64,000 nt of DNA from Chordicoccus furentiruminis (GCF_019355395.1 NZ_CP048829.1:2955001-3019000); one strand, 5' to 3'. Positions 6,816-16,504 are shown, counted from the first letter of the stretch. The notes: a model not told the origin generated them from the sequence alone. Numbers and translations are program-made.

Positions 6816-8219
6816 ATGAGAACAAAGACGTCACTGGGAAGACTGGTCCGGATGGTGATGACGATTGCGCTGCCGGTTGCATTTCAGAATGTGCTTTCGA
6901 CTACGGGAAGCATGGTGGATACGATCATGCTGGGCCGGCTTGGGGAGAATCAGGTTGCCGCGGTCGGCCTCTGCGCCCAGTTTACCTCTCTGATGTTCTC
7001 AGGGTACTGGGGCTTTGTGGGGGGCGGCATGCTTTTTATCTCGCAGTACTGGGGTGAGGGGAACGGAGACGGAATCCGGAAGTCCTACGGGATCATGCTG
7101 TCGTTCCTTGGCCTTGTCGCCGGCGTTTTCACGGTGCTCGCGCTGACACGGCCGGGATGGGTGATGTCCATCTATACCGGTTCGCCTGAGATCCGGGGAA
7201 TCGGAGAAGAATACCTGAGGGTTGTGGGATGGTCCTATCCGTTTATGATTCTGGCGGTGGGCATGTCCGCGCTGCTCCGGTCCACCGAGCGCGTGAAGAT
7301 CCCGCTGGCAGGCGGCATCGCAGCCGTGGTTACGAACTGCGTCTGCAATTACATTCTGATTTTCGGTAAGCTTGGGTTTCCGGCCTTGGGAGCGAAAGGC
7401 GCGGCGTACGGAACGGTTTTGTCCGGCATCGTCAATGTGCTGGTGATCGCGGTGACGGCACGTGTCCGAAACGTGCCGTATCTGCTGGACGTCACAAGAC
7501 ATTTCCGGTGGGATCCGCGTCTTCTGAGGCTGTACCTTGCGAAGAGCTTTCCGATCATCATGAATGAGGTGATGATCGGCGTCGGCAACATGATGATCAA
7601 CATCGTGCTCGGACACCAGATCAATCAGGCGATCGCCGCCACTGCGGTCTTCAGAACGCTGGAGGGGATCGTGATCGGATTCTTCTCCGGCTTCTCCTCC
7701 GCGGCTACGGTACTGGTCGGCAAGGAAGTCGGAGCGGGGTATCATGAGGACGCGTTCGACCGGGCGTATCGGATCATCTATATCTGTCAGGTCATGACGC
7801 TGATCGTCTGCAGTGCTTTGGTAGCGGTGCATGTCCCTCTGCTTCATGTCATGGGACTGAAAGGGGAATCTTTCCGGCTGGCAACGGGCATGCTGCTGAT
7901 CTATACGGTCGCGGGCGCGGTCCGGATGGGAAACTGGGCGATGAACGATACTTATCGCGCGGCGGGCGATCCGGCGTTCGGCTCTCTTCTGGAGATTTGC
8001 TTTATGTTTGCGATGGTTCAGCCGGCGATCCATCTCGCCAATGATGTCTTTCACGCGCCCTTCCTTCTGGTATTCGCTCTCTGCTATTCGGATGAGCTGG
8101 TGCGCTATGTTATTATGCAGCGGCATATGTATTCGCGGAAGTGGATCCGTCCTGTCTCCGAGGCGGGAAGGGCGACGATCCGGGCATTCCGGGAAAAATA
8201 TCATGTTCCGATGTACTGA
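6816..8219 (+). CDS. MATE family efflux transporter
   Basis: This 467-residue membrane protein has the two six-helix halves of MATE transporters, which export drugs or metabolites in exchange for Na+ or H+. The N-terminal motif PVAFQNVLSTTGSMVDTIML and RLGENQVAAVG is the classic MATE signature, and the second half repeats it around ATAVFRTLEG. Hydrophobic segments run throughout. ATG 6816 has GGAG at 6804-6807. The length is normal for the NorM/DinF branch. It appears to be its own transcription unit with a promoter and leader hairpin. The substrate is unknown. Confidence 0.93.
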   Translation: MRTKTSLGRLVRMVMTIALPVAFQNVLSTTGSMVDTIMLGRLGENQVAAVGLCAQFTSLMFSGYWGFVGGGMLFISQYWGEGNGDGIRKSYGIMLSFLGLVAGVFTVLALTRPGWVMSIYTGSPEIRGIGEEYLRVVGWSYPFMILAVGMSALLRSTERVKIPLAGGIAAVVTNCVCNYILIFGKLGFPALGAKGAAYGTVLSGIVNVLVIAVTARVRNVPYLLDVTRHFRWDPRLLRLYLAKSFPIIMNEVMIGVGNMMINIVLGHQINQAIAATAVFRTLEGIVIGFFSGFSSAATVLVGKEVGAGYHEDAFDRAYRIIYICQVMTLIVCSALVAVHVPLLHVMGLKGESFRLATGMLLIYTVAGAVRMGNWAMNDTYRAAGDPAFGSLLEICFMFAMVQPAIHLANDVFHAPFLLVFALCYSDELVRYVIMQRHMYSRKWIRPVSEAGRATIRAFREKYHVPMY

Positions 8220-8300
8220 AGGATTTGCCAGTCCTTCGGTCCGCGTGTTACTATCTGTACTGACAGAACGATACAGCATGCATGATCAGGAGGTTACGGA

Positions 8301-9575
8301 ATGGCAGCGTTTGATCATCTTGGATTTTATCCCGCCGATATTCTTCTTCCGAAGGAGGCGGATATGACGAAGTGGGCCTGCGTGGCCTGCGACCAGTTCA
8401 CTTCACAGCCGGAGTACTGGCAGAAAGCGGCCGCTGTTGCGGGGGACGCGCCTTCGGCGCTGAATCTGATCCTCCCGGAAGCACATCTCGGGGATCCGGA
8501 TGTGGAGAGCCAGATCGGAAAGATCAACGAGAAGATGGACGCTTATCTTCAGAACGGCGTCTTCCGTGAATATCCGGATTCTCTGTTCTACATTGAGCGC
8601 ACGCAGTCGGACGGAAAGATCCGGCACGGTCTTGTCGGAATGGTGGATCTCGAGGACTACGACTATACGCCGGGGAGCGGCGCGCTGATCCGTGCGACGG
8701 AAGGGACGATTCTCAGCCGGATTCCTCCGAGAGTGAAGGTGCGGGAGCATGCGCCGATTGAGCTTCCCCATATCATGATTCTGATTGATGATCCGGACAG
8801 GACGGTGATCGAGCCGTTTGCCGGCGGCGAAGGGATGGAACCGGTGTACGATTTCGACCTGATGCTGGGGGGCGGCCATCTGAAGGGCTGGCGGCTGAAT
8901 GAAGCCCAGATGGGGCAGACAGCCGGCGCGCTCCGCCGTCTCGGGACGGAAGAGGAGATGGAGCGGAAGTACGGCCTGAAGGGCGTCAAGCCGCTGCTGT
9001 TCGCGGTGGGCGACGGAAATCATTCGCTGGCGACCGCCAAGACCTGCTATGAGAATCTGAAGAAGGTGACGCCAAAGGAACAGTGGGCGTCTCTTCCGGC
9101 CCGGTACGCGCTGGTTGAAATTGTCAACAACCACGACGACGCGCTGGTTTTCGCGCCGATTCACAGGGTCCTCTTCGGTGTGGAGCCCGGACAGGTGCTG
9201 GAGGCGTTCCGCGCGTTTTATCCCGAGAGCTTCGAGGGAGAGGGCGACGGTCAGAGAATCCGGTATGTCTTTGACGGCGGCGAGGGCGTTCTGACGGTGC
9301 CGCATCCGGAAAGGCAGCTTGCCGTCGGTACGCTTCAGGCTTTCATCGATTCGTATCTGAAGGATCACGACGGGACCGTGGATTACATTCATGGAGATGA
9401 CACGGTGAAGACACTCGGAAGAAAACCGGGAAACATCGGCTTTCTGGTTCCGGCCATGAACAAGAACCAGCTGTTCCCGACCATCATCCGTGACGGTGTT
9501 CTTCCGCGGAAGACGTTTTCGATGGGTCAGGCGGAGGACAAGCGGTACTATGTCGAGGCCAGACGGATCCGGTGA
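8301..9575 (+). CDS. DUF1015 domain-containing protein
   Basis: This 424-residue soluble protein matches DUF1015 along its whole length: FYPADILLPKEADMTKWAC at the N terminus, then EAHLGDPD, and the central VGDGNHSLATAKTCYENLK, the most conserved motif of the family. In related proteins the family has been suggested to be a SerK-like free-serine kinase, with GDGNH as a conserved nucleotide-binding-type loop; I treat this as a possibility only. An AGGAGG site at 8289-8294 precedes the ATG. It is followed after 24 bases by the exonuclease gene and may be co-transcribed. Confidence 0.88.
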   Translation: MAAFDHLGFYPADILLPKEADMTKWACVACDQFTSQPEYWQKAAAVAGDAPSALNLILPEAHLGDPDVESQIGKINEKMDAYLQNGVFREYPDSLFYIERTQSDGKIRHGLVGMVDLEDYDYTPGSGALIRATEGTILSRIPPRVKVREHAPIELPHIMILIDDPDRTVIEPFAGGEGMEPVYDFDLMLGGGHLKGWRLNEAQMGQTAGALRRLGTEEEMERKYGLKGVKPLLFAVGDGNHSLATAKTCYENLKKVTPKEQWASLPARYALVEIVNNHDDALVFAPIHRVLFGVEPGQVLEAFRAFYPESFEGEGDGQRIRYVFDGGEGVLTVPHPERQLAVGTLQAFIDSYLKDHDGTVDYIHGDDTVKTLGRKPGNIGFLVPAMNKNQLFPTIIRDGVLPRKTFSMGQAEDKRYYVEARRIR

Positions 9576-9599
9576 GCGGCGGAGGAGAGGCAAAGTCAG

Positions 9600-10394
9600 A
9601 TGAAGTGCATTTCATGGAACGTGAACGGTCTCCGCGCAGTGATGAAGAAGGATTTTCTTCAGACGTTTGCGTCTCTTGACGCGGACATTTTCTGCATTCA
9701 GGAGACAAAGATGCAGGAAGGACAGGCGGAGCTGGACCTTCCGGGGTACGAGCAGTACTTCAGCTACGCGGAAAAGAAGGGCTACTCCGGCACGGCGGTG
9801 TTCACCCGCCGCCATCCGCTTCGCGTGACCTGCGGGATCGGCGTGGAGGAGCACGATCATGAGGGGCGGGTCATCACGCTTGAATTCGAAGATCTGTTTT
9901 TCATTACGGTCTATACGCCCAATTCGCAGGACGGCCTCAGGCGTCTTGACTACCGGATGCGGTGGGAGGACGACTTTCTCGCTTACGTGAAGGCGCTGGA
10001 TCGGGTCAAGCCTGTCGTCTGGTGCGGCGATCTGAATGTGGCGCACGAGGAGATCGACATAAAAAATCCGAAGACGAACCGGCAGCACGCAGGTTTCACG
10101 GATGAGGAGCGGGCGAAGATGACCGCGGCGCTTGACAGCGGCTTCATCGACACGTTTCGGTATTTTTACCCCGATCAGGCCGGCGTCTACTCGTGGTGGT
10201 CGTACCGGTTCCATGCCAGAGAGAACAACGCAGGCTGGAGGATCGACTACTTCATCGTCTCCGAGCGGCTGCGCGGCCGCCTCGAGGACGCGAAGATTCT
10301 CACGGACATCTACGGCTCTGACCACTGTCCGGTGGAACTCGATCTTAAGGAGGCGGACGGCGTGTCCGCGGACACGGAGGTGAGTAATCCATGA
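9600..10394 (+). CDS. xth: Exodeoxyribonuclease III
   Basis: This 264-residue protein is the AP endonuclease/3'-5' exonuclease that nicks abasic sites and cleans 3' ends in base-excision repair. All family motifs are present in order: SWNVNGLRA (residues 5-13), QETKMQ (Mg2+-binding Glu), [18 protein letters not shown] (catalytic Asp/Asn), [20 protein letters not shown], and [11 protein letters not shown] (catalytic His). The length is typical. It ends 4 bases into the next gene, whose ATG overlaps its stop. Confidence 0.96.
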   Translation: MKCISWNVNGLRAVMKKDFLQTFASLDADIFCIQETKMQEGQAELDLPGYEQYFSYAEKKGYSGTAVFTRRHPLRVTCGIGVEEHDHEGRVITLEFEDLFFITVYTPNSQDGLRRLDYRMRWEDDFLAYVKALDRVKPVVWCGDLNVAHEEIDIKNPKTNRQHAGFTDEERAKMTAALDSGFIDTFRYFYPDQAGVYSWWSYRFHARENNAGWRIDYFIVSERLRGRLEDAKILTDIYGSDHCPVELDLKEADGVSADTEVSNP

Positions 10395-12160
10395 CGGACA
10401 GCCGGTTTTTCATGTTTGAGCATCCGGAGAAGGCACCGGATATCGAAAAAAAATCCGCCTGGCTGGTGGGAAGCGGCATTGCTTCTCTGTCCGCAGCCTG
10501 TTTTCTGATCCGCGACGGCGGGATGGACGGCCGAAGAATTCACATCCTCGAGAAGAATCCTATCGCAGGAGGAGCGCTCGACGGCTATGTCTTCGATGGT
10601 GTGGGCTTTGTGATGCGGGGAGACCGCACGCTCGATCCCGGGGACGCCTGTCTCTGGGATCTGCTCCGTTCCGTTCCGGCGGATGAGTTTCATTCGGTTC
10701 TTGATCGTCTGATTGAGCTTAACCGGAGGGATCCGAACTATTCGCTCTGCCGGGCGACGGAGTCCTGCGGCGCGGACGCAAAAAGAGATGGCGCGTTCGG
10801 TCTTTCGGACAAGGGCGTCCGCGAGCTTCTTCATCTGTTCATGCAGACCGACGGGCAGCTGGCAGGGAAGAAGATCAGCGACTGTCTGGACGCGGAGGTG
10901 CTGGCTTCCCCGTTCTGGCTCACATGGAGGAGCACGTACTTCCTCGAGAACTGGCACAGCGCGCTGGCCTTCAGGCGGACGCTGCTGCGGGCTCTGCCGC
11001 ATATCGGCACAATGCCGGAGATGAGGGATCTGATCTTTACAGAGAGCAACCAGTACGAATCTCTTGTCATGCCGCTGACCGGCTTTCTGCGGGATGCCGG
11101 AGTGGATTTCCGGTATGGCGTGCATGTGACCGATGTGGCTTTCGACACGGCGATGAACCGGAAAATCGCGACACGGATCGATCTGGTGAAGGACGGAGAA
11201 GAGTCCTCCGTCGATCTGACTCCCGATGATCTTTTATTCATCACGATCGGGGGATGCGTGGAGAACTCGACGATGGGAAGCCAGAAGTCGCCGGCCCCGC
11301 TGAACCGGGAGGTGTACGGAGGAGGCGGATGGGCGCTCTGGAAACGGATCGCCGCGCAGGATGAAACATTCGGCCGTCCGGACGCGTTCACGTCGAATGT
11401 GGAGGAGACGAACGGCATGAGCGCGACGGTGACGCTGACCGACTCCGCCATCATTCCTTATATCAAGAAGATCTGCCGCCGCGATCCCTGTTCAGGGCGT
11501 GTGTCTACCGGAGGTCTCGTGACGGCACGGGATTCCAGCTGGCTGCTCAGCTGGACGGCTGACCGGCAGCCTGTGTACGCGGGACAGCCAAAGGATCAGG
11601 TGATCATCTGGCTGTCCGGCCTCTTCACGGACAAACCGGGCAATTTCATCCCGAAGCCGATGCGCGACGCCAGCGGGATGGAGATCTGCGAGGAGTGGCT
11701 CTATCATCTCGGCGTGCCGGTGGATTCCATCGAGGAGCTCGCGAGAGATCATGCGGTCACAGTTCCGGTGATGATGCCGTTTCTTACCGCCTCAAGAATG
11801 CCGTGCAGTCCGTCGGACCGGCCCGCGGTGGTACCGGATCAGTCGGTGAACTTTGCTTTTCTCGGTCAGTTCGCCCGTCCGGAGGGCGGAGCCTTCTTCA
11901 CGGCGGACGATTCGGTCCGCACGGCGATGGAGGCGGTGTACCGGCTGCTTTCCATCGACCGGCCGGTGCCGGAGGCCGCGGCCGGCTCAACGGATCTCCG
12001 CGTCCTTGTCCGCGCGCTGGTGGCGATCCGGGACGGAAGGCCGCTGGAAACGCTGGACCCAGGCTTCTCCCGCAGACGGGTGATCACGAAGCTGCTGAAG
12101 GACGCGGAGGGAACAGCGTTCGGAAAGATGCTGGAGGAGGAGAAGGCGGTCAGGAAGTGA
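10391..12160 (+). CDS. Oleate hydratase family protein (MCRA), variant active-site loop
   Basis: This 589-residue FAD protein belongs to the oleate hydratase family, which adds water to cis-9/cis-12 double bonds of free unsaturated fatty acids. The FAD-binding motif is [18 protein letters not shown] (residues 28-45), and [20 protein letters not shown] and [10 protein letters not shown] align well with characterised enzymes. The conserved loop normally written RGGREM, whose Glu positions the attacking water, reads RGDRTL at residues 76-81, so the Glu is Thr80. Activity may be altered or lost. The start overlaps the exonuclease stop by 4 bases (ATGA), suggesting co-transcription. Confidence 0.88.
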   Translation: MTDSRFFMFEHPEKAPDIEKKSAWLVGSGIASLSAACFLIRDGGMDGRRIHILEKNPIAGGALDGYVFDGVGFVMRGDRTLDPGDACLWDLLRSVPADEFHSVLDRLIELNRRDPNYSLCRATESCGADAKRDGAFGLSDKGVRELLHLFMQTDGQLAGKKISDCLDAEVLASPFWLTWRSTYFLENWHSALAFRRTLLRALPHIGTMPEMRDLIFTESNQYESLVMPLTGFLRDAGVDFRYGVHVTDVAFDTAMNRKIATRIDLVKDGEESSVDLTPDDLLFITIGGCVENSTMGSQKSPAPLNREVYGGGGWALWKRIAAQDETFGRPDAFTSNVEETNGMSATVTLTDSAIIPYIKKICRRDPCSGRVSTGGLVTARDSSWLLSWTADRQPVYAGQPKDQVIIWLSGLFTDKPGNFIPKPMRDASGMEICEEWLYHLGVPVDSIEELARDHAVTVPVMMPFLTASRMPCSPSDRPAVVPDQSVNFAFLGQFARPEGGAFFTADDSVRTAMEAVYRLLSIDRPVPEAAAGSTDLRVLVRALVAIRDGRPLETLDPGFSRRRVITKLLKDAEGTAFGKMLEEEKAVRK

Positions 12161-12238
12161 GCTTTCTGTCTTCCGTGTCTTTTTCTGTACGGATTGCGGT
12201 GCCATTATTTTCAAAACTGTATTTTTTATTGTTCAATA

Positions 12239-12267
12239 TTGACAGACAACAGGCGCCCGGCTAAACT
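12239..12267 (+). promoter_or_regulatory. Sigma-A promoter of the liv operon
   Basis: TTGACA (12239-12244), a 17-base spacer and TAAACT (12262-12267) give a near-consensus promoter, with a start expected near 12274, 82 bases before livJ. The region just upstream is AT-rich. Confidence 0.75.
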
Positions 12268-12299
12268 ATCTGAATATAGAAACAGTCCGGAGCAGGCAA

Positions 12300-12333
12300 A
12301 GACGTCGCTTGAGAGCGGCGTCTTTTTGTTTTT
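12300..12333 (+). terminator. Terminator-like hairpin in the livJ leader (possible attenuator)
   Basis: AGACGTCGCT (12300-12309) pairs fully with AGCGGCGTCT (12314-12323), allowing one G-T pair, with a TGAG loop and a T-rich tail. It lies between the promoter and livJ, so it would terminate its own transcript unless read-through is regulated. Confidence 0.75.
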
Positions 12334-12355
12334 CCGGGGAAAGAGAGGGGGACCT

Positions 12356-13531
12356 ATGAAAAAACAGATGATGGCGGTTCTGACAGCTTCCGCGATGGCG
12401 GCGGGCATGCTTGCGCCGGTTCAGGCGATGGCAGCGGACAGTGATACGGTGAAAATCGGCGTATTCGAGCCGAAGACCGGTGAGAACGGAGGAGGCGGCG
12501 CTCAGGAGGAGCTCGGCATCGAGTACGCCAATTCCGTGCGGCCCACTGTCACGGTGGACGGAAAAGAGTACACCGTCGAGCTGGACTGGCAGGACAATCA
12601 GTCGGATAAAACCGTTGCCGCGACCGCGGCGCAGAAGCTGATCTCCGACGGTGTGGTGGGTGTCATCGGCGGCTACGGGTCCGGCGTGTGCATAGCCGCC
12701 GGCTCCTATTTCTCCGACGCGAAGGTTCCGGCCATCGGAACTTCCTGCACGAACGCGAATGTCACCCTCGGCAACGATTACTATTTCAGAACCTGCTATC
12801 TGGACCCGTTCCAGGGAAAGATCATGGCCAACTGGGCATACCAGAACGGATACACAGAGGTGGCGACCGTTGACAATGTGGGGAACGAGTATACCTCCGG
12901 TCTCGTCAAGACGTTCACGGACGCGTTCACCGCTCTCGGGGGTACGGTGAAGGACGCGGAGACATTCCAGACCAATGAGTCGGATTTCAAGGCGATCCTG
13001 ACGAACATCAAGAAGAGCGGCGTGAAGGCGGTCTTCGCCCCGACGGATTATCTGTACGCGCCGCTGCTCCTGAATCAGGCGAAGGATCTCGGCCTCTCCG
13101 TCCAGTGGATCGCGGGCGATACATGGTACTCCAACGTCCTGATTCAGGACGCGGGCGACAACGCGGAAGGCGTGGTGGCGGATACGTTCTACGCGGAGGG
13201 AGGCAACAAGGACTTCGACGAAGGATTCAAGAAATGGATCAATGAGGACGGGAGCAGGAAGGCGACCAATCTCAACTCCGACGCGATCGTCGGGAATCAT
13301 GCGGTGGCCTATGACGCCTATATGGTGATGCTGGATGCCATTGAGAAGGCGGATTCCCTCGACGGGACGAAGATCCGTGACGCGATCGCCGATATGAACG
13401 AATCGGACGGCTTTGCCTGCGGTCCCTACAGCTTTGATCAGAACGGCGATGCGAAGAAGGACACCTCGTATGTCTGCCAGATCAAGGGCGGCCAGTGGGT
13501 CTTCCAGAGCAAGGAGAAGGTGGACAGCTGA
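12356..13531 (+). CDS. livJ: Branched-chain amino-acid ABC transporter, substrate-binding protein
   Basis: This is a 391-residue extracellular binding protein of the Leu/Ile/Val-type (periplasmic-binding fold type I). Residues 1-28 form a signal peptide (MKKQMMAVLTASAMAAGML..AMAA) without a lipobox cysteine visible at the cleavage site, unusual for a Gram-positive binding protein. The mature protein starts near DSDTVKIGVFEP and contains GVIGGYGSG and AIGTSCTNANVT, typical ligand-contact loops. GAGAGGGGG precedes ATG 12356. It is the first gene of livJHMGF. The actual ligand could be another amino acid or an amide. Confidence 0.9.
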   Translation: MKKQMMAVLTASAMAAGMLAPVQAMAADSDTVKIGVFEPKTGENGGGGAQEELGIEYANSVRPTVTVDGKEYTVELDWQDNQSDKTVAATAAQKLISDGVVGVIGGYGSGVCIAAGSYFSDAKVPAIGTSCTNANVTLGNDYYFRTCYLDPFQGKIMANWAYQNGYTEVATVDNVGNEYTSGLVKTFTDAFTALGGTVKDAETFQTNESDFKAILTNIKKSGVKAVFAPTDYLYAPLLLNQAKDLGLSVQWIAGDTWYSNVLIQDAGDNAEGVVADTFYAEGGNKDFDEGFKKWINEDGSRKATNLNSDAIVGNHAVAYDAYMVMLDAIEKADSLDGTKIRDAIADMNESDGFACGPYSFDQNGDAKKDTSYVCQIKGGQWVFQSKEKVDS

Positions 13532-13551
13532 CCGGGCTGAGCGGAATGACG

Positions 13552-13587
13552 GGCCGGAGATCCGGAATACGGATTTCCGGCCGTTTT
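13552..13587 (+). terminator. Intra-operon hairpin between livJ and livH
   Basis: GGCCGGAGATCCG (13552-13564) and CGGATTTCCGGCC (13570-13582) form a 13-bp stem with one G-T pair and a 5-base loop, followed by TTTT. This is probably a partial terminator or 3' stabiliser that leaves livJ mRNA in excess over the permease genes. Confidence 0.7.
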
Positions 13588-13624
13588 CAGCAGATCCAAA
13601 AGGCATCGATTGTGAGGTGGACGT

Positions 13625-14506
13625 ATGTCTCTTTCGTATATTCTGCAGCAGCTGCTGAACGGACTTTCCCTCGGCGGGGCCTACGCGCTGATCGCCATCG
13701 GCTACACGATGGTGTACGGCATTCTCCGCATGATCAATTTCGCGCACGGGGACGAGTTCATGATGGCAGGCTATTTCATGATCTATTCCATCGCCGTCTT
13801 TCCGTGGTATGCAGCCATCCCGGCGGTGATTCTGGAAACGGTGGTTCTCGGCGTCCTCATCGAGCGGTGCGCCTACAAGCCGCTGCGTTCGGCGCCGCGC
13901 ATGTCCGTCATGATCAGCGCGATCGGCGTCTCCTACCTTCTGGAGAACCTCGCCAACTATCTCTTCACGGCCATGCCGCAGAGCTATCCCCAGATCCCGG
14001 TTCTGAAGAAGGTCTACACCTTCGGCGACATCTCCGTTTCCCGGGTGACGCTCCTTGCCCCGGTTCTGACGGTGATTCTCGCGGTTCTTCTGGTGCTTCT
14101 CGTGAACCGGACAAAATTCGGCATGGCCATGAGGGCCTGCAGCCGGGATCAGGAGACAGCCAGAATCATGGGCATCAAGGTGGACAACATCATCACGATG
14201 ACCTTTGTCATCGGGTGCGCGCTGGCGGCGGTGGGGTCCATCCTTTACTTTACGGACCGGAACACCGTGCAGCCCTACTCCGGATCTCTTCCCGGCCTGA
14301 AGTGCTTCGTGGCGGCCGTGATAGGAGGGATCGGAAGCATCCCGGGCGCTGTCGTGGGCGGCTTTATCGTGGGAATCTGTCAGATCGTGATCACGGCGGC
14401 CGGCTACTCCGTGTTCTCGGACGCATTCACCTTCGTCCTGCTGTTCATCATTCTTCTCGCGAGACCGTCGGGTCTGTTCGGTGAGAGGGCAGTCGAAAAG
14501 GTGTGA
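13625..14506 (+). CDS. livH: Branched-chain amino-acid ABC transporter permease LivH
   Basis: This 293-residue integral membrane protein is one of the two permeases of the importer. The N-terminal LNGLSLGGAYALIAIGYTM and VYGILRMINFAHGDEFM is the LivH signature, and the cytoplasmic loop with RACSRDQETARIMGI is the contact site for the ATPases. About eight hydrophobic segments are visible. GTGAGGTGG upstream of ATG 13625 serves as the ribosome site. livM starts 10 bases after its stop. Confidence 0.95.
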   Translation: MSLSYILQQLLNGLSLGGAYALIAIGYTMVYGILRMINFAHGDEFMMAGYFMIYSIAVFPWYAAIPAVILETVVLGVLIERCAYKPLRSAPRMSVMISAIGVSYLLENLANYLFTAMPQSYPQIPVLKKVYTFGDISVSRVTLLAPVLTVILAVLLVLLVNRTKFGMAMRACSRDQETARIMGIKVDNIITMTFVIGCALAAVGSILYFTDRNTVQPYSGSLPGLKCFVAAVIGGIGSIPGAVVGGFIVGICQIVITAAGYSVFSDAFTFVLLFIILLARPSGLFGERAVEKV

Positions 14507-14516
14507 GGAGGGCGAT

Positions 14517-15644
14517 ATGGGAAGAACGAAGCATGGAACGAGAAACCTTGTACTGAATCTTGCGCTGGCGGCGGCGGTCTGTGTCTACCTTGCCGTACTG
14601 CAGTCGGATACGACCGCCCATTCCTACGCGATCACCATCATCGAGCGCTCGGCGATCTACGCGGTAGCGGCCGTCTCCATGAACCTGATCATCGGCTTCA
14701 CCGGACAGTTCTCTCTCGGAACGGCGGGCTTTATGTGCATCGGCGCGTATGTGACGGGCATCGTCACCATCAATCCCGCCATGAAGCAGCAGATCTACTA
14801 TCTGTACGGGATTCAGCCCTGGCTCGCGAACATCAGAATGCCGCTGATTCCGGCCCTTCTGATCTCCGGCATTCTCTGCGCCGGCATCGCGTACCTTCTC
14901 GGCTGGCCTGTCCTCAGGTTCAAGTCCGACTATCTCGCGATCGCGACGCTGGGCTTCTCCGAGATCATCCGCGCCGTATTCGGGTGGGACGGACTCGGGA
15001 CCGTCACCAACGCTTCCTACGGCGTCTCGAATATTCCGCCGTTCTCCAGCGTGTTCGAGTGCGTCGGGATCTGCGCGGTCTGCATTGCCGTTATGGCGCT
15101 TCTGATCCGCTCAAGTTACGGCCGCGCGTTCAAGGCGGTCCGGGACGACGATGTGGCCGCAGAGGCGATGGGGATCAATCTTTTCCGCACCAAACAGCTT
15201 TCCTTCGTGGTCTCAAGCGCGTTTGCCGGCGTCGCCGGCGGACTGCTGGCCGCGTTTATGCGCTCCGCCGTCACCAGCACGTTCACGGTTGCGCTGACCT
15301 ACAATATTCTGCTGATGGTGGTGCTCGGCGGCGTCGGCTCGGTTTCCGGGTCGCTGATCGGCGCCTTTCTTGTCACCGGATCGCAGGAATGGCTTCGTTT
15401 TCTCGATAAGGAGTATTCGTTCTCCGACCTGATTCCTGGACTGGCCGGCACTTCCTTCGGTTCGGTTCAGGTTCCGTTTCTCCGAAACGGGTTCCGGATG
15501 GTCATCTTCAGCATCCTTCTGATGGTGGTGGTACTTTTCTGGAATCACGGCATCACGGGCTCGAAGGAACTGACATGGGACAGGATTTTCGGCTTCTTCC
15601 GGCGTGGGAAGCATAAAACGAGTCAAGAGGGGGTCGGACAATGA
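14517..15644 (+). CDS. livM: Branched-chain amino-acid ABC transporter permease LivM
   Basis: This is the 375-residue second permease of the importer. It shows the LivM signature SMNLIIGFTGQFSLGTAGFM near residue 60 and the ATPase-contact loop RAFKAVRDDDVAAEAMGIN, with eight or more hydrophobic segments. ATG 14517 is chosen because GAGGAGGG lies directly upstream; the longer in-frame start overlaps livH. Its stop overlaps the livG start by 4 bases. Confidence 0.94.
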   Translation: MGRTKHGTRNLVLNLALAAAVCVYLAVLQSDTTAHSYAITIIERSAIYAVAAVSMNLIIGFTGQFSLGTAGFMCIGAYVTGIVTINPAMKQQIYYLYGIQPWLANIRMPLIPALLISGILCAGIAYLLGWPVLRFKSDYLAIATLGFSEIIRAVFGWDGLGTVTNASYGVSNIPPFSSVFECVGICAVCIAVMALLIRSSYGRAFKAVRDDDVAAEAMGINLFRTKQLSFVVSSAFAGVAGGLLAAFMRSAVTSTFTVALTYNILLMVVLGGVGSVSGSLIGAFLVTGSQEWLRFLDKEYSFSDLIPGLAGTSFGSVQVPFLRNGFRMVIFSILLMVVVLFWNHGITGSKELTWDRIFGFFRRGKHKTSQEGVGQ

Positions 15645-16504
15645 GCGGAGAAAGGGACAGGACGGTTCTGCTTCTGGAAGATGTCACGATGCAGTTCGGC
15701 GGCGTCGTGGCGGTGAACAATCTTTCGCTTCGGGTCAGCGAAGGCCAGATCGCGGCGCTGATCGGCCCCAACGGAGCGGGGAAGACGACGGCGTTCAACT
15801 GCATCACCGGGGTGTACCAGCCGACCAACGGGCGGATTTCCTTTGAGGGGAAGGTGATCATGGAAGGCATGCCGAGAGGCCGGATGGCGAAGCTGTACGC
15901 CGGTGAGAATCAGGGAAAATACACGCGCTGCATAAGCCACACCCCGGACGAGATCACAAAGGCGGGCATCGCGCGGACGTTTCAGAACATTCGCCTGTTC
16001 GGGAAACAGACCGTCTTTGACAATGTGCTCGTGGCGAAGCATATGAGGGCGAAGCAGAATCCCTTCACGGCGACGTTCTTCCTTAATCATCGGGAAGAGA
16101 AGCGGATGGAAGAGGAGACATGGGATCTGCTGAAGGAGCAGGGTCTTGACGCGGTCGCGGACCATGAGGCCGCTTCTCTTCCGTACGGGCTGCAGAGACG
16201 GGTCGAGATCGCGCGGGCTCTCGCCACGGAACCGAGGCTGCTCTGCCTCGATGAGCCGGCGGCAGGCATGAATCCGCAGGAGACGCTGGAACTCTCGGAG
16301 TTCATTCGGGACATCAGGAGCCGGTACCATCTGACGGTTCTTCTGATCGAGCATCATATGAATCTGGTCATGAAGATCTCGGACAGCGTCTTCTGCATTG
16401 ACTTCGGGAAGATGATCGCGCAGGGGGAGCCGGAGGACGTCGCGGCGGATCCGAAAGTCGTCGAGGCGTATCTGGGCGTCTCAAAGGAGGAAGAAGATGC
16501 TTGA
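15641..16504 (+). CDS. livG: Branched-chain amino-acid ABC transporter ATP-binding protein LivG
   Basis: This 287-residue ABC ATPase energises the importer. Walker A is GPNGAGKTT at about residues 42-50, the signature is LPYGLQRRVEIARAL in place of LSGGQ, which is usual for LivG, and Walker B is LLCLDEPAAGMNP. It carries the C-terminal region with HHMNLVMKISD typical of LivG. It overlaps livM by 4 bases and livF by 8 bases, indicating translational coupling. Confidence 0.95.
   Translation: MSGERDRTVLLLEDVTMQFGGVVAVNNLSLRVSEGQIAALIGPNGAGKTTAFNCITGVYQPTNGRISFEGKVIMEGMPRGRMAKLYAGENQGKYTRCISHTPDEITKAGIARTFQNIRLFGKQTVFDNVLVAKHMRAKQNPFTATFFLNHREEKRMEEETWDLLKEQGLDAVADHEAASLPYGLQRRVEIARALATEPRLLCLDEPAAGMNPQETLELSEFIRDIRSRYHLTVLLIEHHMNLVMKISDSVFCIDFGKMIAQGEPEDVAADPKVVEAYLGVSKEEEDA

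Noticed and set aside
6999-8279. Long minus-strand open frame antisense to the MATE gene
   Set aside because: It is Arg/His-rich, has no ribosome site and simply mirrors codon bias of the real gene on the other strand.
12266-13747. Long minus-strand frame antisense to livJ
   Set aside because: It is a shadow of livJ produced by GC-rich third positions, with no recognisable domain.
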